Below are positions 11,918 through 23,340 of a DNA stretch of 64,000 nt, piece by piece. The notes below the pieces were generated by a model that was not told where the DNA came from, searched no databases, and worked only from the letters and a program-made list of their open reading frames with translations. Positions within the stretch are counted from its first letter, which is position 1, and each line of letters opens with the position of its first letter. Both the position numbers and the translations under genes were made by a program. Source of the stretch: Pseudoscleropodium purum (taxonomy: Eukaryota > Streptophyta > Bryopsida > Hypnales > Brachytheciaceae); contig OZ017797.1 in the NCBI GenBank assembly GCA_963969395.1, positions 32,550,001 to 32,614,000 on the forward strand, read 5' to 3'.

Positions 11918-13818
11918 CTAAACCTCGGGAATCTCTACCTCACCCTCGTCGATCTCTGTCTGCAAGTCCTTCGGATCCTTGCCATCCACGGTGCAACCGA
12001 CAGAAACGCAAGTACCCAAAATCTCCTTCACGGTGCCAGACATCTCCTTCGCCATCGAACGAGGTGACATGATCTTCGCGATCTCGATCACGTCGTCCAG
12101 AGAGATGTTGCCGTTGTGCTTGATGTTCTTCACCTTCTTCCGGTCTCGCTCAGGCTCCTTCAGGGCCTTGATCACCAGCGCAGCAGCGCTCGGCACCACG
12201 GATACTTTCGCCTGAAACACATCCAACAACATGTCAACAATTCACGCTCGAATGTCGAGAGCCTTCAACCCACGCTTCAAGGAAAGAACAGCTCAAAGTG
12301 CATGGCGATCTCAAACCATCCCTCATCCCTTCATCGATGACGTACCTGTCGGTTTTGCACAGTGAGCTTCACTGTCACTCGCAGACCCTTCCAGTCCCGC
12401 GCCGTCTCCTTGGCGATGTCCTCACCCACCTTCTTCGGGGACAGACCTAGAGGACCGATCTTGGGTGCCAGGGACGAGGCGGCACCGACCTCTCCTCCTG
12501 CAGCACTCAATTTCACAACAACGTCAGGCTCAAACAAACAGAGTCGAAGCCTACCAAGCGCTGGAAGACGGAAGCAACAAGGTCCCGAGCACGCAATTCA
12601 AGGGTAAAGGTCGAATGCACGGATACATTCAGTATACATATTGTGCGGATGCTCAGGGAATACAAACTGTAATAAATGCTCTCCCAGGAAACCCAACAGG
12701 GCTGCTGTCACGCACATTACGTTCTCATCTTTGCGTCCACACCACACGTCAAAAGGAAAGAAAGAAAGAGACACAAGACCCAGGGAACATCTGGCACTGA
12801 GTCACACCAAACATAAACGCTCAGGGAATACAAACTGAAGGCTGCAGTCACGGACAATGTATTTCATCTCTGCGTCCACAAAACCCAATAGAGTCGAAGT
12901 GAAAGACCAGATGGACTAATAATCAGCGCGTTTGCTACTTCATGATTTCTACAATCACGATGAGGGCCACCAGAATCTCTGTTGGAGAACCGGACAGAAA
13001 TGTAGCGAAGACAAGTATTTCATGAAACCCAGGTGCAGCGCACAGACACTAGGTGTCAAGGAACATATAGCTGAAATATCCCGCTCCAAATCTTATGCCA
13101 AACCTCGTTTTTCATGAATTAGGGTTTTCGAATCATGCTTCATTCCAAAGCAAGGCACATAATACAAACCCTCAACCTCATTCACGAACTAAACACGGAA
13201 ACGGTGGAGCATAGGGGCCAACGCAGTCACACATTCAAGTACTAGACCTAGCACGCCATTTTGCGTCGAAAACGAAACCTTCCCCAAACCTCCCTCCAGG
13301 AATTCGAGAAACCGGAATCAGTGCATCAGATTTAAAAAGCTCTTTAGAAAATCCTCACGGACAATAGGCGATGGATCTAGGTTTCACATCACCTGCACTG
13401 ATTCATTCAAGCTCCTGCACCTTCTTCTACACAAAAAAAGTCAATGCCCTAAACTGAGACATTACGAACACTCGGTCATCATATTCACAAATCAAAGCGA
13501 TTGCAGGCAAAATCACAGCGCGAGAGGAGAGGACGTACAACAAAAGGGCCGAAACATCAAAACGCACGAAGTATCAAATTCTCCGAAATACGTGGAAATC
13601 CTACCATTCTCTCATGACCGGTGTACCATCCGCCAACAGAATTTTGTAGACGCCGGTCGCAACAAGAAATAACCACCTAACCCTAATTTCGCACCACAGG
13701 GATTCGGTCCTAAAACAAAAGAAAGAAGAGAAATATATTTGCGAATGAGAGACGCATGGATACCTGTGACGCGCACATAGACCTCGACAATCTGCGAGGG
13801 ATCCAATTTGGGCGGCAT
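11918..13818 (-). CDS. RPL12: 60S ribosomal protein L12 (uL11), three exons
   Basis: Coding exons on the minus strand are 13764-13818, 12346-12497 and 11918-12211, all with GT-AG introns and matching phases. They total 501 nt, giving 166 residues, the normal plant RPL12 length. The start [20 protein letters not shown], the segment [20 protein letters not shown] and the C-terminal [10 protein letters not shown]...[11 protein letters not shown] are clear uL11 signatures. The N-terminal domain contacts the P-stalk base and the C-terminal domain binds the GTPase-associated centre of 25S rRNA. The protein acts in the cytosolic large subunit during elongation factor binding. The ATG at 13818 lies just downstream of a pyrimidine-rich leader and telo-box motifs typical of plant ribosomal protein genes. 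Intron 1 (1,266 bp) is long. Nothing in the coding sequence looks damaged. Confidence 0.97.
12649..12890. repeat. Imperfect direct repeat inside RPL12 intron 1
   Basis: The phrase GCTCAGGGAATACAAACTG occurs at about 12650 and 12820. Each copy is followed by a related GCTGC(T/A)GTCACG...TCTGCGTCCACA block. The second copy lacks about 20 bp. Confidence 0.6.
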
Positions 13819-13901
13819 GATTGCTGGAGTTGAGCGTCGATGAGCCGGCTACAAGGCAGACGAGAGAGAAAGAGAGCTTGCACGATGGTCCGTATCCTTG
13901 T

Positions 13902-13917
13902 TTAGGGCTTAGGGTTT
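13902..13917 (-). promoter_or_regulatory. Telo-box motifs upstream of RPL12
   Basis: Read on the minus strand this is AAACCCTAAGCCCTAA, containing an exact telo-box AAACCCTAA (13909-13917) and a near copy. It is about 85-100 bp upstream of the ATG, beside a CT-rich stretch (13858-13878). Telo-boxes in plants are associated with coordinated expression of translation genes in dividing cells; that role is inferred here. Confidence 0.75.
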
Positions 13918-14033
13918 CCTAATGGATACCCGGAGCGAAACCCGGTGTTTGTCTTGATATCCGGTTATTCTTCAGTGTCCGTGGTGGTTGGAAGAAGTGC
14001 CCCCGCCACTTTTTGCTACTCTCAAATTAGAAT

Positions 14034-14112
14034 GGTCAAATTTTCATTTTCTCTTGTTGGCAAGTGAAAGGAGGCTCCAACGCATCAAAGAATGTGAAAT
14101 TTGGATATCATA
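14034..14112. repeat. Dispersed repeat, inverted partner at 60568-60652
   Basis: The sequence TTGTTGGCAAGTGAAAGGAG and its flanks match the reverse complement of 60.57-60.65 kb at roughly 80% identity. This copy lies about 220 bp upstream of the RPL12 start codon. Confidence 0.75.
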
Positions 14113-16832
14113 TGCAAAAATTAGGAAGGATAAGGTTGATTGTGGTAGATGTTTTAAAATCGTTATATATATAGAGAGAGAGAGATTTGGGAGATTTACA
14201 TAGAATGATGATGATGGTTTTAGATAGGGCACAATTTTAGGTGTATCTTCCTTAAGTTTTAAGCAAATTAGACTATAACATGAGGAAAAATAATCTAGAA
14301 ATCTTCATTCTCACAACTATTTTTTCTATTCCTTATGTACATTTATAATCAAAAACTACATGAAGTTTGGTATTTGACAAAGAAATATCTGAGACTTTGT
14401 CAATTTGCTAAGTTACCAATCTTAGAGAAAAAATTTAGAATATTTTGCAAAATCATTTTTTCATCCATTTTTTAATGAATGAAATTACATAAATTAATCC
14501 AATTTTTCTAGAAATTGCAAGATGAGCTCACTACATCTGAAAGAATAAATGTTGTTTCATACATATTTTAATCTAAATAATAATGAATGCAAATAGCTTC
14601 ACTACTCCACTTAAGATCACAAGGGTCCAATCTCCAAATCTTTGTTACAATAGTAAGAAACTACATCTAATATTACTTGATTTCCAAAATTTCAATACAA
14701 TGGTAAAGAACTAAAACTCATACTATTTAATTTCAAAAATTGACTTACACAAAAATCATGCTTGACATGTACAAACACTATTCTTTTATAGTCTAAAATT
14801 GATTTGGAGTATACATATTCTCACTACTTTGAAGATTTATAGTTTCTTCATATAATATTCAAAAAGTACATTTTAAAAGAATCTAAATCTCATTCTATAA
14901 TTTTCAAAGTGATGAGATTTGTATTTACTACACTTAAACCTCTTTAATCTCATCCTCACTATTATAATATTCTAGAATATACTAAGTACTTACCCCCTAC
15001 TATCATGGTCTCAAACATTCTTATCTTAAATTCAACTTATTTGACTTGTAATATGACTATCTACCAAAGAATCAAATTAGGTCTCAAAGAATAAGATATA
15101 TCATCTATGTGCTACTACCAAGAGAGTCCACCAAATTTGAAATGATTACTCATTGAATAGTTGCATACTTCTCTCTATTTGGACAATGGTCCTAAAATTC
15201 ATTGATTAACTACAAGAGAAAGGGTGTGTTTTAAGTGTTTTAATTTTACTAAAAAGATGCATTAAAGGTCATTATTTAAAAGACTATACTTAAAACACCC
15301 CTTTTTCTTGTAATGATTGAATCCAAAATATTGACCAACTTCCAATGTTACAAGAGTTAGGATAGACTTCTATGAATAGAGTTGCCTAACTTTTCAAAAA
15401 GACAAGTGATTTTCTAAAATTCTACATGGAAGTGTGCAACAATATTTGCAAGTGGTGAATTGTTATTGTTGGTCGGCAAAAACAAAGGATAGCCTAAGGC
15501 CTATGAAAAGTAGGACATGCAAATTTTTGACTTCTAGGAAACCAATTTCAACAATTGCTTTTAGATTGACAACGAAAAGAAGCTACTCTTAAGAATGTAG
15601 TTTCTACTTCATCACTTAGATTGAAGTGTAAATTGTTTTAGGTAGATCATTTTGGAATTTTGTCTTTAACATAGTGGAATTGGTGGGCTTGATCATAAGA
15701 AAGGTCCTTTACACCCATTGATGGGTCAACTAGGTCATCAAAATGTTAATGTGTGTTGATTCTAGTGGTAAGCATGTCTTATATAACCTCTATAGATTTG
15801 TGCATCAAAAACTATTAAAACCGTCAATAAATAGTATTTTCCAACAAAAGGGTTATTACTCAATTTTTTTTCACTTTCTAGAATTTGTAAGTGTAGGATC
15901 TTATTTATAATTTGTACTAGGATTACATACAAAAAAATTGAAGGCTAAGAGCAATGTACATGTGAGAATAAAGCTCGCAAATTAAAGTAAAATGTTAACC
16001 AAATGTGTGTTTCAAGACTCCCCAACTTTGTGACAATGTGGAGCCTTTACTAAGCTCTTGAGCAATTGAGCCCCATAACTCAAAGAAGATCTATAGACTT
16101 CAAATTGTGTATGCAATTGAGCAAATCAAGAACATTTGAAATGCCAAAGAACTCTTACAATTGCATTGTTGGCTTTGATGCTATGGGATGTAGTGGTTTT
16201 GAGTACAACTATTGCAATTTCATGAATTTCAATTAGAGTGGGAGAATTGCAATAAGTAAAATGAATTTTGTAGTGTTGGAGGTTCTAATTACAAAATACA
16301 AGATCATAAAGTTAATTCTTTTTTATAGGGTTGTGTTAGATTCTTGATATATATATATATATAGTAAACATAATTTCTACAATTTGTTTATATAGTAGCT
16401 TGAGTGCTATCATGGATAAATTAAAAATTGTTCAATAATTTGGCAAACTTAATTGACACCATTGGACATACTATTTTGGTATGCATTTTCAAAAGTTAAA
16501 ACTCATAAATGTTCAATACATTGATGTTTATACAACATTCCTAATTTTATTGATACCATTGTTTCTTTATTCAAGTACATTTTAGAATTGTCCAATAACC
16601 TCAAGATGTAGTGTATGCAAATCTCTTTAGTATCACACTCTCAAATATTACATTACATTTTGTTATATCTTAAGAATAATATTCTCTCAATTATGTAAAA
16701 GAGTGGTTGGATAATATTTACTTTCTATTAGATTCTAAAACACATGTTATATGACTTGTAGGGGCCTTGAGTCTTAAAAAAAGTGGAATATGAGTTTTAT
16801 CCTCGTGAGGTTTTAAAGACTTTAACCCTTAA
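14113..16832. other. AT-rich intergenic DNA without genes
   Basis: No extended frame or recognisable protein fragment. One small foldback element at 15211-15312 and (TA)n runs near 16350 are the only structures I note. Confidence 0.6.
15211..15312. mobile_element. Short foldback element (MITE-like), 102 bp
   Basis: The left end TACAAGAGAAAGGGTGTG and the reverse complement of the right end (TACAAGAAAAAGGGGTGT) match over about 25 bp, through TTTTAAGT. Both ends include TA, so a TA target duplication (mariner/Stowaway type) is possible. No coding capacity. Confidence 0.65.
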
Positions 16833-17054
16833 CCCATAAACAACGCTGTGAACATTTTGTGTTTAATGAATGACAAAGAATCTTTTGATGTAGGACAGAA
16901 GTGCAATTATTCATCTTCCAAATTTTGTATGAAAAGGGGAGGTCTTCTATAGTAGTTTGACCTCAAATTAGAACTTTTGGATTTTTTATATCATTTATAT
17001 ATATGGTACCAAAACAAGATGATTTTCATGGTCATGAGTCCATCCTTTTAAGAG
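16833..17054 (+). mobile_element. TTAA-flanked MITE family, copy 1 (inverted-pair left member)
   Basis: Begins TTAA-CCCATAAACAACGCTG (a TTAACCC sits immediately before it as well) and ends near GAG-TTAA. Internal blocks shared with the other copies include ACAGAAGTGCA, TTCATC-TCC-AATTTTGTATG, GGGGAGGTCTTC and GATGATTTTCATGGT. It is joined tail to tail with copy 2, making a palindrome of about 450 bp. Confidence 0.75.
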
Positions 17055-17280
17055 TTAAAAGTTGAGATGATCACCATGAAAATCATCTAATTTGGTATAG
17101 TAAGAATTTTTGGCTTAAGAAAATATGAAAGCACTCACTCATTAGAAGTCAAATTACTAAAAAAGACCTCTTTTTTTCACACAAATTTCGGAGGATGAAT
17201 AGTTGCACTTTTGTCTTGCATGGAAAGATTCTTCGTCATTCATCAGTCAAAAATTAAACATCCTCAACATCATTTATGGG
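17055..17280 (-). mobile_element. TTAA-flanked MITE family, copy 2 (inverted-pair right member)
   Basis: The reverse complement reads CCCATAAATGATGTTGAGGA..., then ACAAAAGTGCAACTATTCAT and ...GAGGTCTTTTTTAG. Its outer end is followed by TTA, so the expected TTAA is incomplete on this side. Related to the copies at 16.8, 30.9, 33.7, 51.8 and 53.9 kb. Confidence 0.72.
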
Positions 17281-20180
17281 TTACCACATGACCCATGGAA
17301 GGATATTAAATATTCCTCCAACAATTCAGAGTTTGTTCCGTAACACAGACTCTTCAGTTCGTTCTCCCTGTGCTGACTTTGTAAAATTGTAAGCCTCTTC
17401 ACAAGGTATTGAATTCTCTATTTGTTGTCAGAAACTATGGACCAACACGGCGCTTCAAAGTTTCATGGATGATTTACAAGAAATCCACCGGTTATGGACG
17501 CAATAACTGTAAGTGTAGTGTGCAAGAATCAAATTCTGCTTTAGACTCAGCTCACTCACCTCGTGTGCAGTCAAGCAAATCGAGAACCATATGAAATGCC
17601 AAAGGATCCATACAATTGAGTTGTTGACTTGATGCAGTTCAATCGGTGGTGAAGATTTGTTTGGGGAGTGGGGACATGGATTGTGGCGTAGACTTGGGAG
17701 AAGTCAGAGTTGACTCCTACTGCAGGATCGATGCATAATTGAGTTGCGAGGTGGAAGCCATGGATTGCTTCGAATCCCTGGAAAAGCTGTGCGAGTCTTG
17801 TGATCTCTGTCACCGAGAGTGAGATTGCCAATGCACTGGAATCACCGATCGAGGCCTGATGATGCAAGTTCTGCATTGCTGGCATGGATCCAACTCCACC
17901 CAAATTCATCAGATTGGCAATGCCGGCCTGATGAGGTTCGCTTTGTGTTTTGATTTGCAAAGAATGTCCTTTCATTTGTGTCCAAATACAGTTGAAAATA
18001 TCATCAAACTGCAAATACGGTACTTTTCAATAACTTGTAAGTAACCACTGCAATGACGTATGGAGCTTTTGTAACTTACTAGACTACTGGCAGACAATGC
18101 TGTTTTGCCTGTGAAGTGCCATCCGTTGTTCTGACTTCTGAGATGACCTGCTGTACAGACACGCCCTTGTGTTCTGTGCGTGTCTGCTTGTAAGTTAACT
18201 TATTCATTGCTGTGTGACTTATGCCTGCCAGGCTGTTGATTAAGACGTGTGAACGGGTGGCAGAGTGTTATATTTAGTTTTTGGGGCATGGCTTTATCGT
18301 CTGTTGGTAAGTTACAGTAAGGAGTTAACCATTGCTTCTTGGAAAAATGGGAATCACAGAGTCACCTTCCGTGTGCAGGCCAAGTCAAACAAATGGAATA
18401 GAATACCGTACATAGCATTTGTTGACATTTCACCTCTAAGTCGGCGAAAGAAAAATAAAAAGCTATACTAGTCAGCATGATTACAGTATGATTTTATGAA
18501 AAAAGGCTTCATGTTTTGTAAAGATCTATCGACGGAGAACTTGGCTAAATTTCGTAATTATCTCCGACCATTCAAACGAGGTCAACAATATTGTTGTCGC
18601 CTCCAATATCCAAAATTGAAAATCGCAAGTAAGCTTGAAATTGAGTGTATAACATGCCAGTGGAAAGATATTGTTGAGAGCTATCCAACAACATGTCATA
18701 TTTCCAACTTGGATGAAAACTCCGCCTATGGTATTTTGTTAAATGCTCGTGACAATTTCACAGTCATGAACAAGATCTGGATACTTGAGATTACTTTGAC
18801 AATGTTCAAGGCAATCCTATAAAATTTCCTTCGATTGCGTGCTCCCCACTCGCATAGAAAAGACTGGTAAAACTTTTGTTTGCTCGTTCGGGAAGATACT
18901 GTACATTGTCGACTTTCGTAAACGTCATGGATCTTCGCCAACTTCGCCCACAGGGAAATCTGCCATCACTGAGGTACTCCACTCCACTGAAATCACGAGC
19001 ACTCGATCTGCAACAAAATCATCAATTCAAGCCAGCATTTCATTGCTACGACCGCGCGCTTCTGTTTTCTGACTTACCGGCGCCGTTTCTGTGGTAGCAC
19101 AAGCTCCAAGGAAAGCTGTTTGTCAAAATTTCGCAACTGCACTCGATCAGAACTGTACAGCACTGCATTGGAGAACCAGATTGGGAACCCCGTCCAAGAT
19201 TCAGGAAGCGCATTACCGAGACTTACCGACAATAAGCATCACACCGAGAATTAAACTTCGGGCGAGCTCATGCATCGCCATGGTCCAATGCAAGGCTGTT
19301 ACAAGGGCCATGTGCCTCGTTGATATCAGTCGGGTCTAGCGCAAGGAACTTACGAATTATGGTCAGCACGAAAGGGGGTGAGACTTACGGTATGTTTGAC
19401 ACTTACAAGTCCTTCCAATCATTCAAGGTAATGCTTAATTATGAAGTTGCAAATGAATCAAATCAGCAGATGAAGGCTGTGAATGGGATACCATTTCTTT
19501 GGATCCCAAGTTACAAAACTTCATATTGATTCTTGGAAATATTTGCAGCATGAAAATTTCCCAGGCACAACTAACTACGCAGTTGTCCAACTAAAGATAC
19601 TAATGATAAGCATGACACTATTACGGACATATTCTTACATATTTAATAGCTTTAAACATAGGGTTTACATACTTTGAGCACTTGTGGAAGGTGGACAATT
19701 TACAATTTTAAAAATCTCTTTGTTGGCTTGTGCAATTTTTGTTGAAGACCTTGTCTCCCAATTTTGACTTTCAAATTCGTATTTTGGGGTCAAAAATAGT
19801 ACCCCCAAAATGGCAAAGGGATAGACATCTAATCGGGGGCTATTTAAATATAGTGAACTAATATTCAAAAAGTGCAAAAAATTACACAATATCTACAATT
19901 ACCACATGTACCTTCATTTCAAATTTCACATACATTATACATACACTATAACTAACTTCAAACGCCTCACTAAACACAAAATTGTTTGACAACACAAAAC
20001 TGTTTGACCAATGACTTTCAAGGATCTGGTATAAATGAGGAGGGCATGTATTCATCGTGTCAGAGAATACATTTATGGCAGACGAAAATTGGAATGGCCC
20101 AATCATTACAGGATAAACCGATAAACGTCCTCTGCAAATCCAAATAATGCCTCATGCAGTTTGCAGCATCTAAATTTTTA
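17281..20180. other. Region of mixed composition with unassigned short frames
   Basis: GC is higher than in the surrounding DNA in patches (17.35-18.3 and 18.85-19.4 kb), suggesting decayed gene sequence or untranslated regions. A minus-strand frame at 17571-18014 is listed separately. A plus-strand frame of 108 codons at 18496-18822 and several of 60-80 codons near 18.9-19.3 kb match nothing I recognise. Part of 19.7-20.18 kb may be the 3' UTR of the kinase gene. Confidence 0.45.
17571..18014 (-). other. Unrecognised 147-codon open frame, possible gene remnant
   Basis: The frame contains ordinary-looking protein sequence (SLSVTEITRLAQLFQGFEAI, then DFSQVYATIHVPTPQTN) with no low-complexity bias. 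I cannot assign a family. The downstream half resembles a globular domain. Flanking sequence shows no convincing additional exons, so it may be a fragment of a retroposed or degraded gene. Confidence 0.3.
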
Positions 20181-22331
20181 TCAGAAGCGGAAACGTGAAT
20201 TATTTACGATAACTGGACCCAAAATTTGCAAACCATACGTTTTCAACTGCCACAAAGCTTTCCGTATATCTTCAAAACACGGTCTGTCAGAAGGATCCTG
20301 AGACCAACATTTCACAATCAGCGTCTTCAAGTCCGTTGGGTAGTCGAAAGGAAACAAAATCTCTCCACGCAACACCTTCTGCATGTTAGCAAATGTCCTT
20401 GACATCCCATCCTCAAAAGGAAGCCTTCCGGTGAAGATCTCGAAGCAGGTCAGCCCAAAGCTGTACACATCTGCGGACCAAGAGTAGCTGTCCTCCGACT
20501 CCCAAACCTCCGGAGCCATGTAAATGGGAGTTCCTTGCTTTCTGCTGAGAAAATGGGAACCCTCATCTCCGCTCTTGGATGATCCAAAATCGATTAACTT
20601 GATGGTATAGAGAAATGCCTGGACCCCAAAAAATTTGCGTGAATATGAGCATTTTCGGCTGGCAAGAATATTTCTCGGTTTGAGATCCCGGTGTATTATC
20701 CGACACCTGTGCACGTGAATCATAGCTTCCACGATCTGAAGGGCAATGTCAACTGCTTCCATAAATAAAAAAGGAGGTCGATCCGTGTGAATTCTCCCAG
20801 TTACATGTTCTGTGAGGCGTTCGGTGATCAAATCATGCAGGTCACACTCCATGTGCTCAGTCACAAGAAAAAACTCCCGGTAGCAAGTCAGATCTCGTAG
20901 ATCCTCCTGGAATGCATACCCCATCCACTCCACGACATTTGGATGCTGCACTCTTGCTAAGAAGCCTGTTTCTGCTTGCGCTGAAACTTTGGATATATTT
21001 GACATTGCAGACAGTGCCACAGTCTCTCCCAACCACTTGCACTTCTGGACGCTTTTAGAAGTCCCGTTTCGGGATCTGGAACCTGGAACCTGAACAAAAC
21101 TGGCATCTGGATTGTCAATGACGAAAGCATCGAGAGGTGAATACGACCCAGGAGCGCAGGACCTGGCTTGCAACCTCTTCCTCCAGATCGACTCAAGTTC
21201 GCCTTGAACAGGTGCAGCCGCCCTCCTCCCAAACCAAGTGGCAGATTTAGGTTTAGGGTAGTTGGAAGAAGAGGTCCCGGGAGATTTGCCCAGCTTCAGG
21301 TCTAGAGCTGAACGCAAAGCTTCCCGATCAGCATTTTGGCGACGAACATCGGCTTCTAAACTGTTGTCTTCACTCGCATCCAATCGATTCGAAAAATCGG
21401 AGAATACGAGCCTACACCTCTCCTCACACCATTCCCAACCATCAAGGTCACGTGGTTTCCGTTCAATCATGCAACAAAGAACATCCACGATCCAAGCGAG
21501 CTCGCGAATCGCTAAAGCAAATTTTGAAAACGTTGGAACCCAAGGTGGTAGTGAAGTCAAGGCAAACGCAGCCTGGTTGTATGAAGTTTCACCACACAAA
21601 CGTAGCAATGCCGCCCCTTCAAACAGAGAAGATTCTAATGTACAACCTAGAATGGGTCCTAGATCCGAGTCCCAAGAGAATGTTAAATGACGATGACGTA
21701 CACGGGTCGGATCCTGAGAATTCATAACCAAGGGCGCCATAAAGAAGGATTCCAAATCCCCTTCAAAAAAGTCCCCGAATTCTAGTCCCACCCGTTTCAC
21801 TCGATCCACTGCTTCCTGGTATTTCTTCAGTAAATGTTTACATTGGTTGTGCCATATCCTCACCATTCTCTCCAGCTCCCTCATAGTCCGCAAGAGATCA
21901 TCCACCCTCAACCAAAAATCAAAAGTGGAACTGGTCTTTCTGTTAATCTGAAAAATTGGCTCGGTATCCGTCCTTGGAGTCATTCGGCAAGAGGTAGAGT
22001 TGGCCAAATCTCCCAAAATAACGATCCGTTTGTTCTCATATAAATCATGGCTGGAAAAAACAGGGGACAGCTCCATGTCCCCAGTCGAAAACTTTAAAAG
22101 AGGAAGCGCTGTGCCCGTCGGAATGACATACTTCCAGGGAATAATACGATATCCGTTGGGAACGAGAGCGTACAAGCGAATAATACGATATCCCTTGGGA
22201 ACGATAGTGTACTTAGCACCAATATAGTCCACAACAAGTTCAGAATTGGTGTTATTCACTATTAGAGTATATCGCCACCCGTCATCCATCTCTACAGTGG
22301 AGGGCATCCACAATCTGGAAATCACATACAT
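20181..22331 (-). CDS. DUF1221-like protein kinase homologue lacking the beta3 lysine
   Basis: A single 716-codon frame. Residues 1-90 are unassigned. Residues 130-320 are helical (DFWLRVDDLLRTMRELERMV; GWEWCEERCRLVF) and resemble the DUF1221 region of plant kinases. A linker of about 100 residues follows. The kinase domain spans about 428-700: HRDLKPRN at 547-554, DFG at 581-583, APE at 606-608, DVYSFG at 621-626 and a C-lobe PSDRPCFEDI. The glycine loop is not recognisable, and the VAxK position reads VALS, so Ser441 replaces the ATP-binding lysine. In related DUF1221 kinases I recall the same position being degenerate. It may be an atypical kinase or a pseudokinase, presumably cytosolic. 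The frame stays open upstream to about 22406 past a possible AG acceptor, so an extra 5' exon is possible. A C-terminal relative lies at 28.2-28.5 kb. Confidence 0.82.
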   Translation of the reverse strand: MYVISRLWMPSTVEMDDGWRYTLIVNNTNSELVVDYIGAKYTIVPKGYRIIRLYALVPNGYRIIPWKYVIPTGTALPLLKFSTGDMELSPVFSSHDLYENKRIVILGDLANSTSCRMTPRTDTEPIFQINRKTSSTFDFWLRVDDLLRTMRELERMVRIWHNQCKHLLKKYQEAVDRVKRVGLEFGDFFEGDLESFFMAPLVMNSQDPTRVRHRHLTFSWDSDLGPILGCTLESSLFEGAALLRLCGETSYNQAAFALTSLPPWVPTFSKFALAIRELAWIVDVLCCMIERKPRDLDGWEWCEERCRLVFSDFSNRLDASEDNSLEADVRRQNADREALRSALDLKLGKSPGTSSSNYPKPKSATWFGRRAAAPVQGELESIWRKRLQARSCAPGSYSPLDAFVIDNPDASFVQVPGSRSRNGTSKSVQKCKWLGETVALSAMSNISKVSAQAETGFLARVQHPNVVEWMGYAFQEDLRDLTCYREFFLVTEHMECDLHDLITERLTEHVTGRIHTDRPPFLFMEAVDIALQIVEAMIHVHRCRIIHRDLKPRNILASRKCSYSRKFFGVQAFLYTIKLIDFGSSKSGDEGSHFLSRKQGTPIYMAPEVWESEDSYSWSADVYSFGLTCFEIFTGRLPFEDGMSRTFANMQKVLRGEILFPFDYPTDLKTLIVKCWSQDPSDRPCFEDIRKALWQLKTYGLQILGPVIVNNSRFRF
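22139..22216 (-). repeat. In-frame 39-bp tandem duplication in the kinase gene
   Basis: Two 39-bp units encode the successive peptides GYRIIRLYALVPN and GYRIIP..., preceded by IVPK. The duplication preserves the reading frame and lies in the unassigned N-terminal region (residues about 38-66). Confidence 0.8.
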
Positions 22332-23340
22332 GCAGCGGACGTCACTCTTTATCCAAAAGTCAGCCAGTGAGAAAGATCCCCAAGCATGTACTGCAGCATT
22401 CTCGGGTTATTGCATCAAGATTTGCTAAACGGAGTTTGACAAGCAATTCCAGACTTGCTAATTCCTCCAGAATGAAGAAGCAGCTTACCACCATTCGGTC
22501 AAGTCCACGACACTCTCTTTATAGATCGTCCAACCCAAATGACTCGCTCCTTAGAATTGAAAAGGATGAACCAACGAATAGAAGTCTGAGAAATGAAGCT
22601 TCAGCTAAACAGGTGGAGCTCTTACCAACAAGCAGTCCCAACTCCCAAATCGTCGCTGCTGCACCTGCTGATTTGGGGTTTAATTCAAGGCTGCAGAGGA
22701 AGGCCAAGGCGCACAAATCGTATGCTCCGCCCGTGAAGTCGGCCCTTACACGCAGTCTACACCGCCGATCTGCCCACACAAATTAATGCGTGTGAATCGC
22801 GTGTCACTTGCAAAGCACCGACAGCAAAGATCAACGGATTAACGACAGCAGCGCGAAGCCTGAGGATTCAAGCTTCATCTAAATTAGGAGATAGAAACCT
22901 TTACCGACAAGGCCGTTCGATCGTCCCGCATCGATCGTCGCTGGGCATTAAGGATTTGCCTCGAGGTTGCAGAGGAGGGCGGAGGTGCAAGAAGCGAATC
23001 CTAAGCACGTCAAGCCATACCTTGCACGCAATCCAAATCTCCGAGAAACGAGCAACACAAACGCTTGATCGAGAAAGAACTGTCACACCGACAGTGGGAT
23101 TCGACGGAACCCCACGAACGCAACAAAGTCGGTGACACCGAAACCAAGCACCCGAAACTTTGAAATCCAGTGTCACACTTCGCCAACTAAAGCTTCGGCG
23201 CCTACCCAATCTCCAGATTACAAACCATCGTCTTCACGCAGCAGTGAAAACTGGGGCAAATATGCGTCATGAGCAGGCGCGCAAGCAACTAAAATAGCAA
23301 TCGCACTCAGGCTGGGACTTCGGAGTGCGGCAGTAGGGCT
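22332..23340 (-). other. Probable 5' leader and promoter region of the kinase gene
   Basis: Moderate GC stretch ending sharply at poly(T) near 23405. A 139-codon plus-strand frame (22367-22786) and an 86-codon minus-strand frame overlap each other here; neither resembles a known family. I read the segment as 5' UTR/promoter with chance frames. Confidence 0.4.

Noticed and set aside
21262..21727. Plus-strand frames of 91-142 codons opposite the kinase gene
   Set aside because: Antisense shadows of a well-supported protein on the minus strand.
22367..22786. 139-codon plus-strand frame upstream of the kinase
   Set aside because: No recognisable family, overlaps a minus-strand frame of equal weakness, and lies where the kinase leader is expected.
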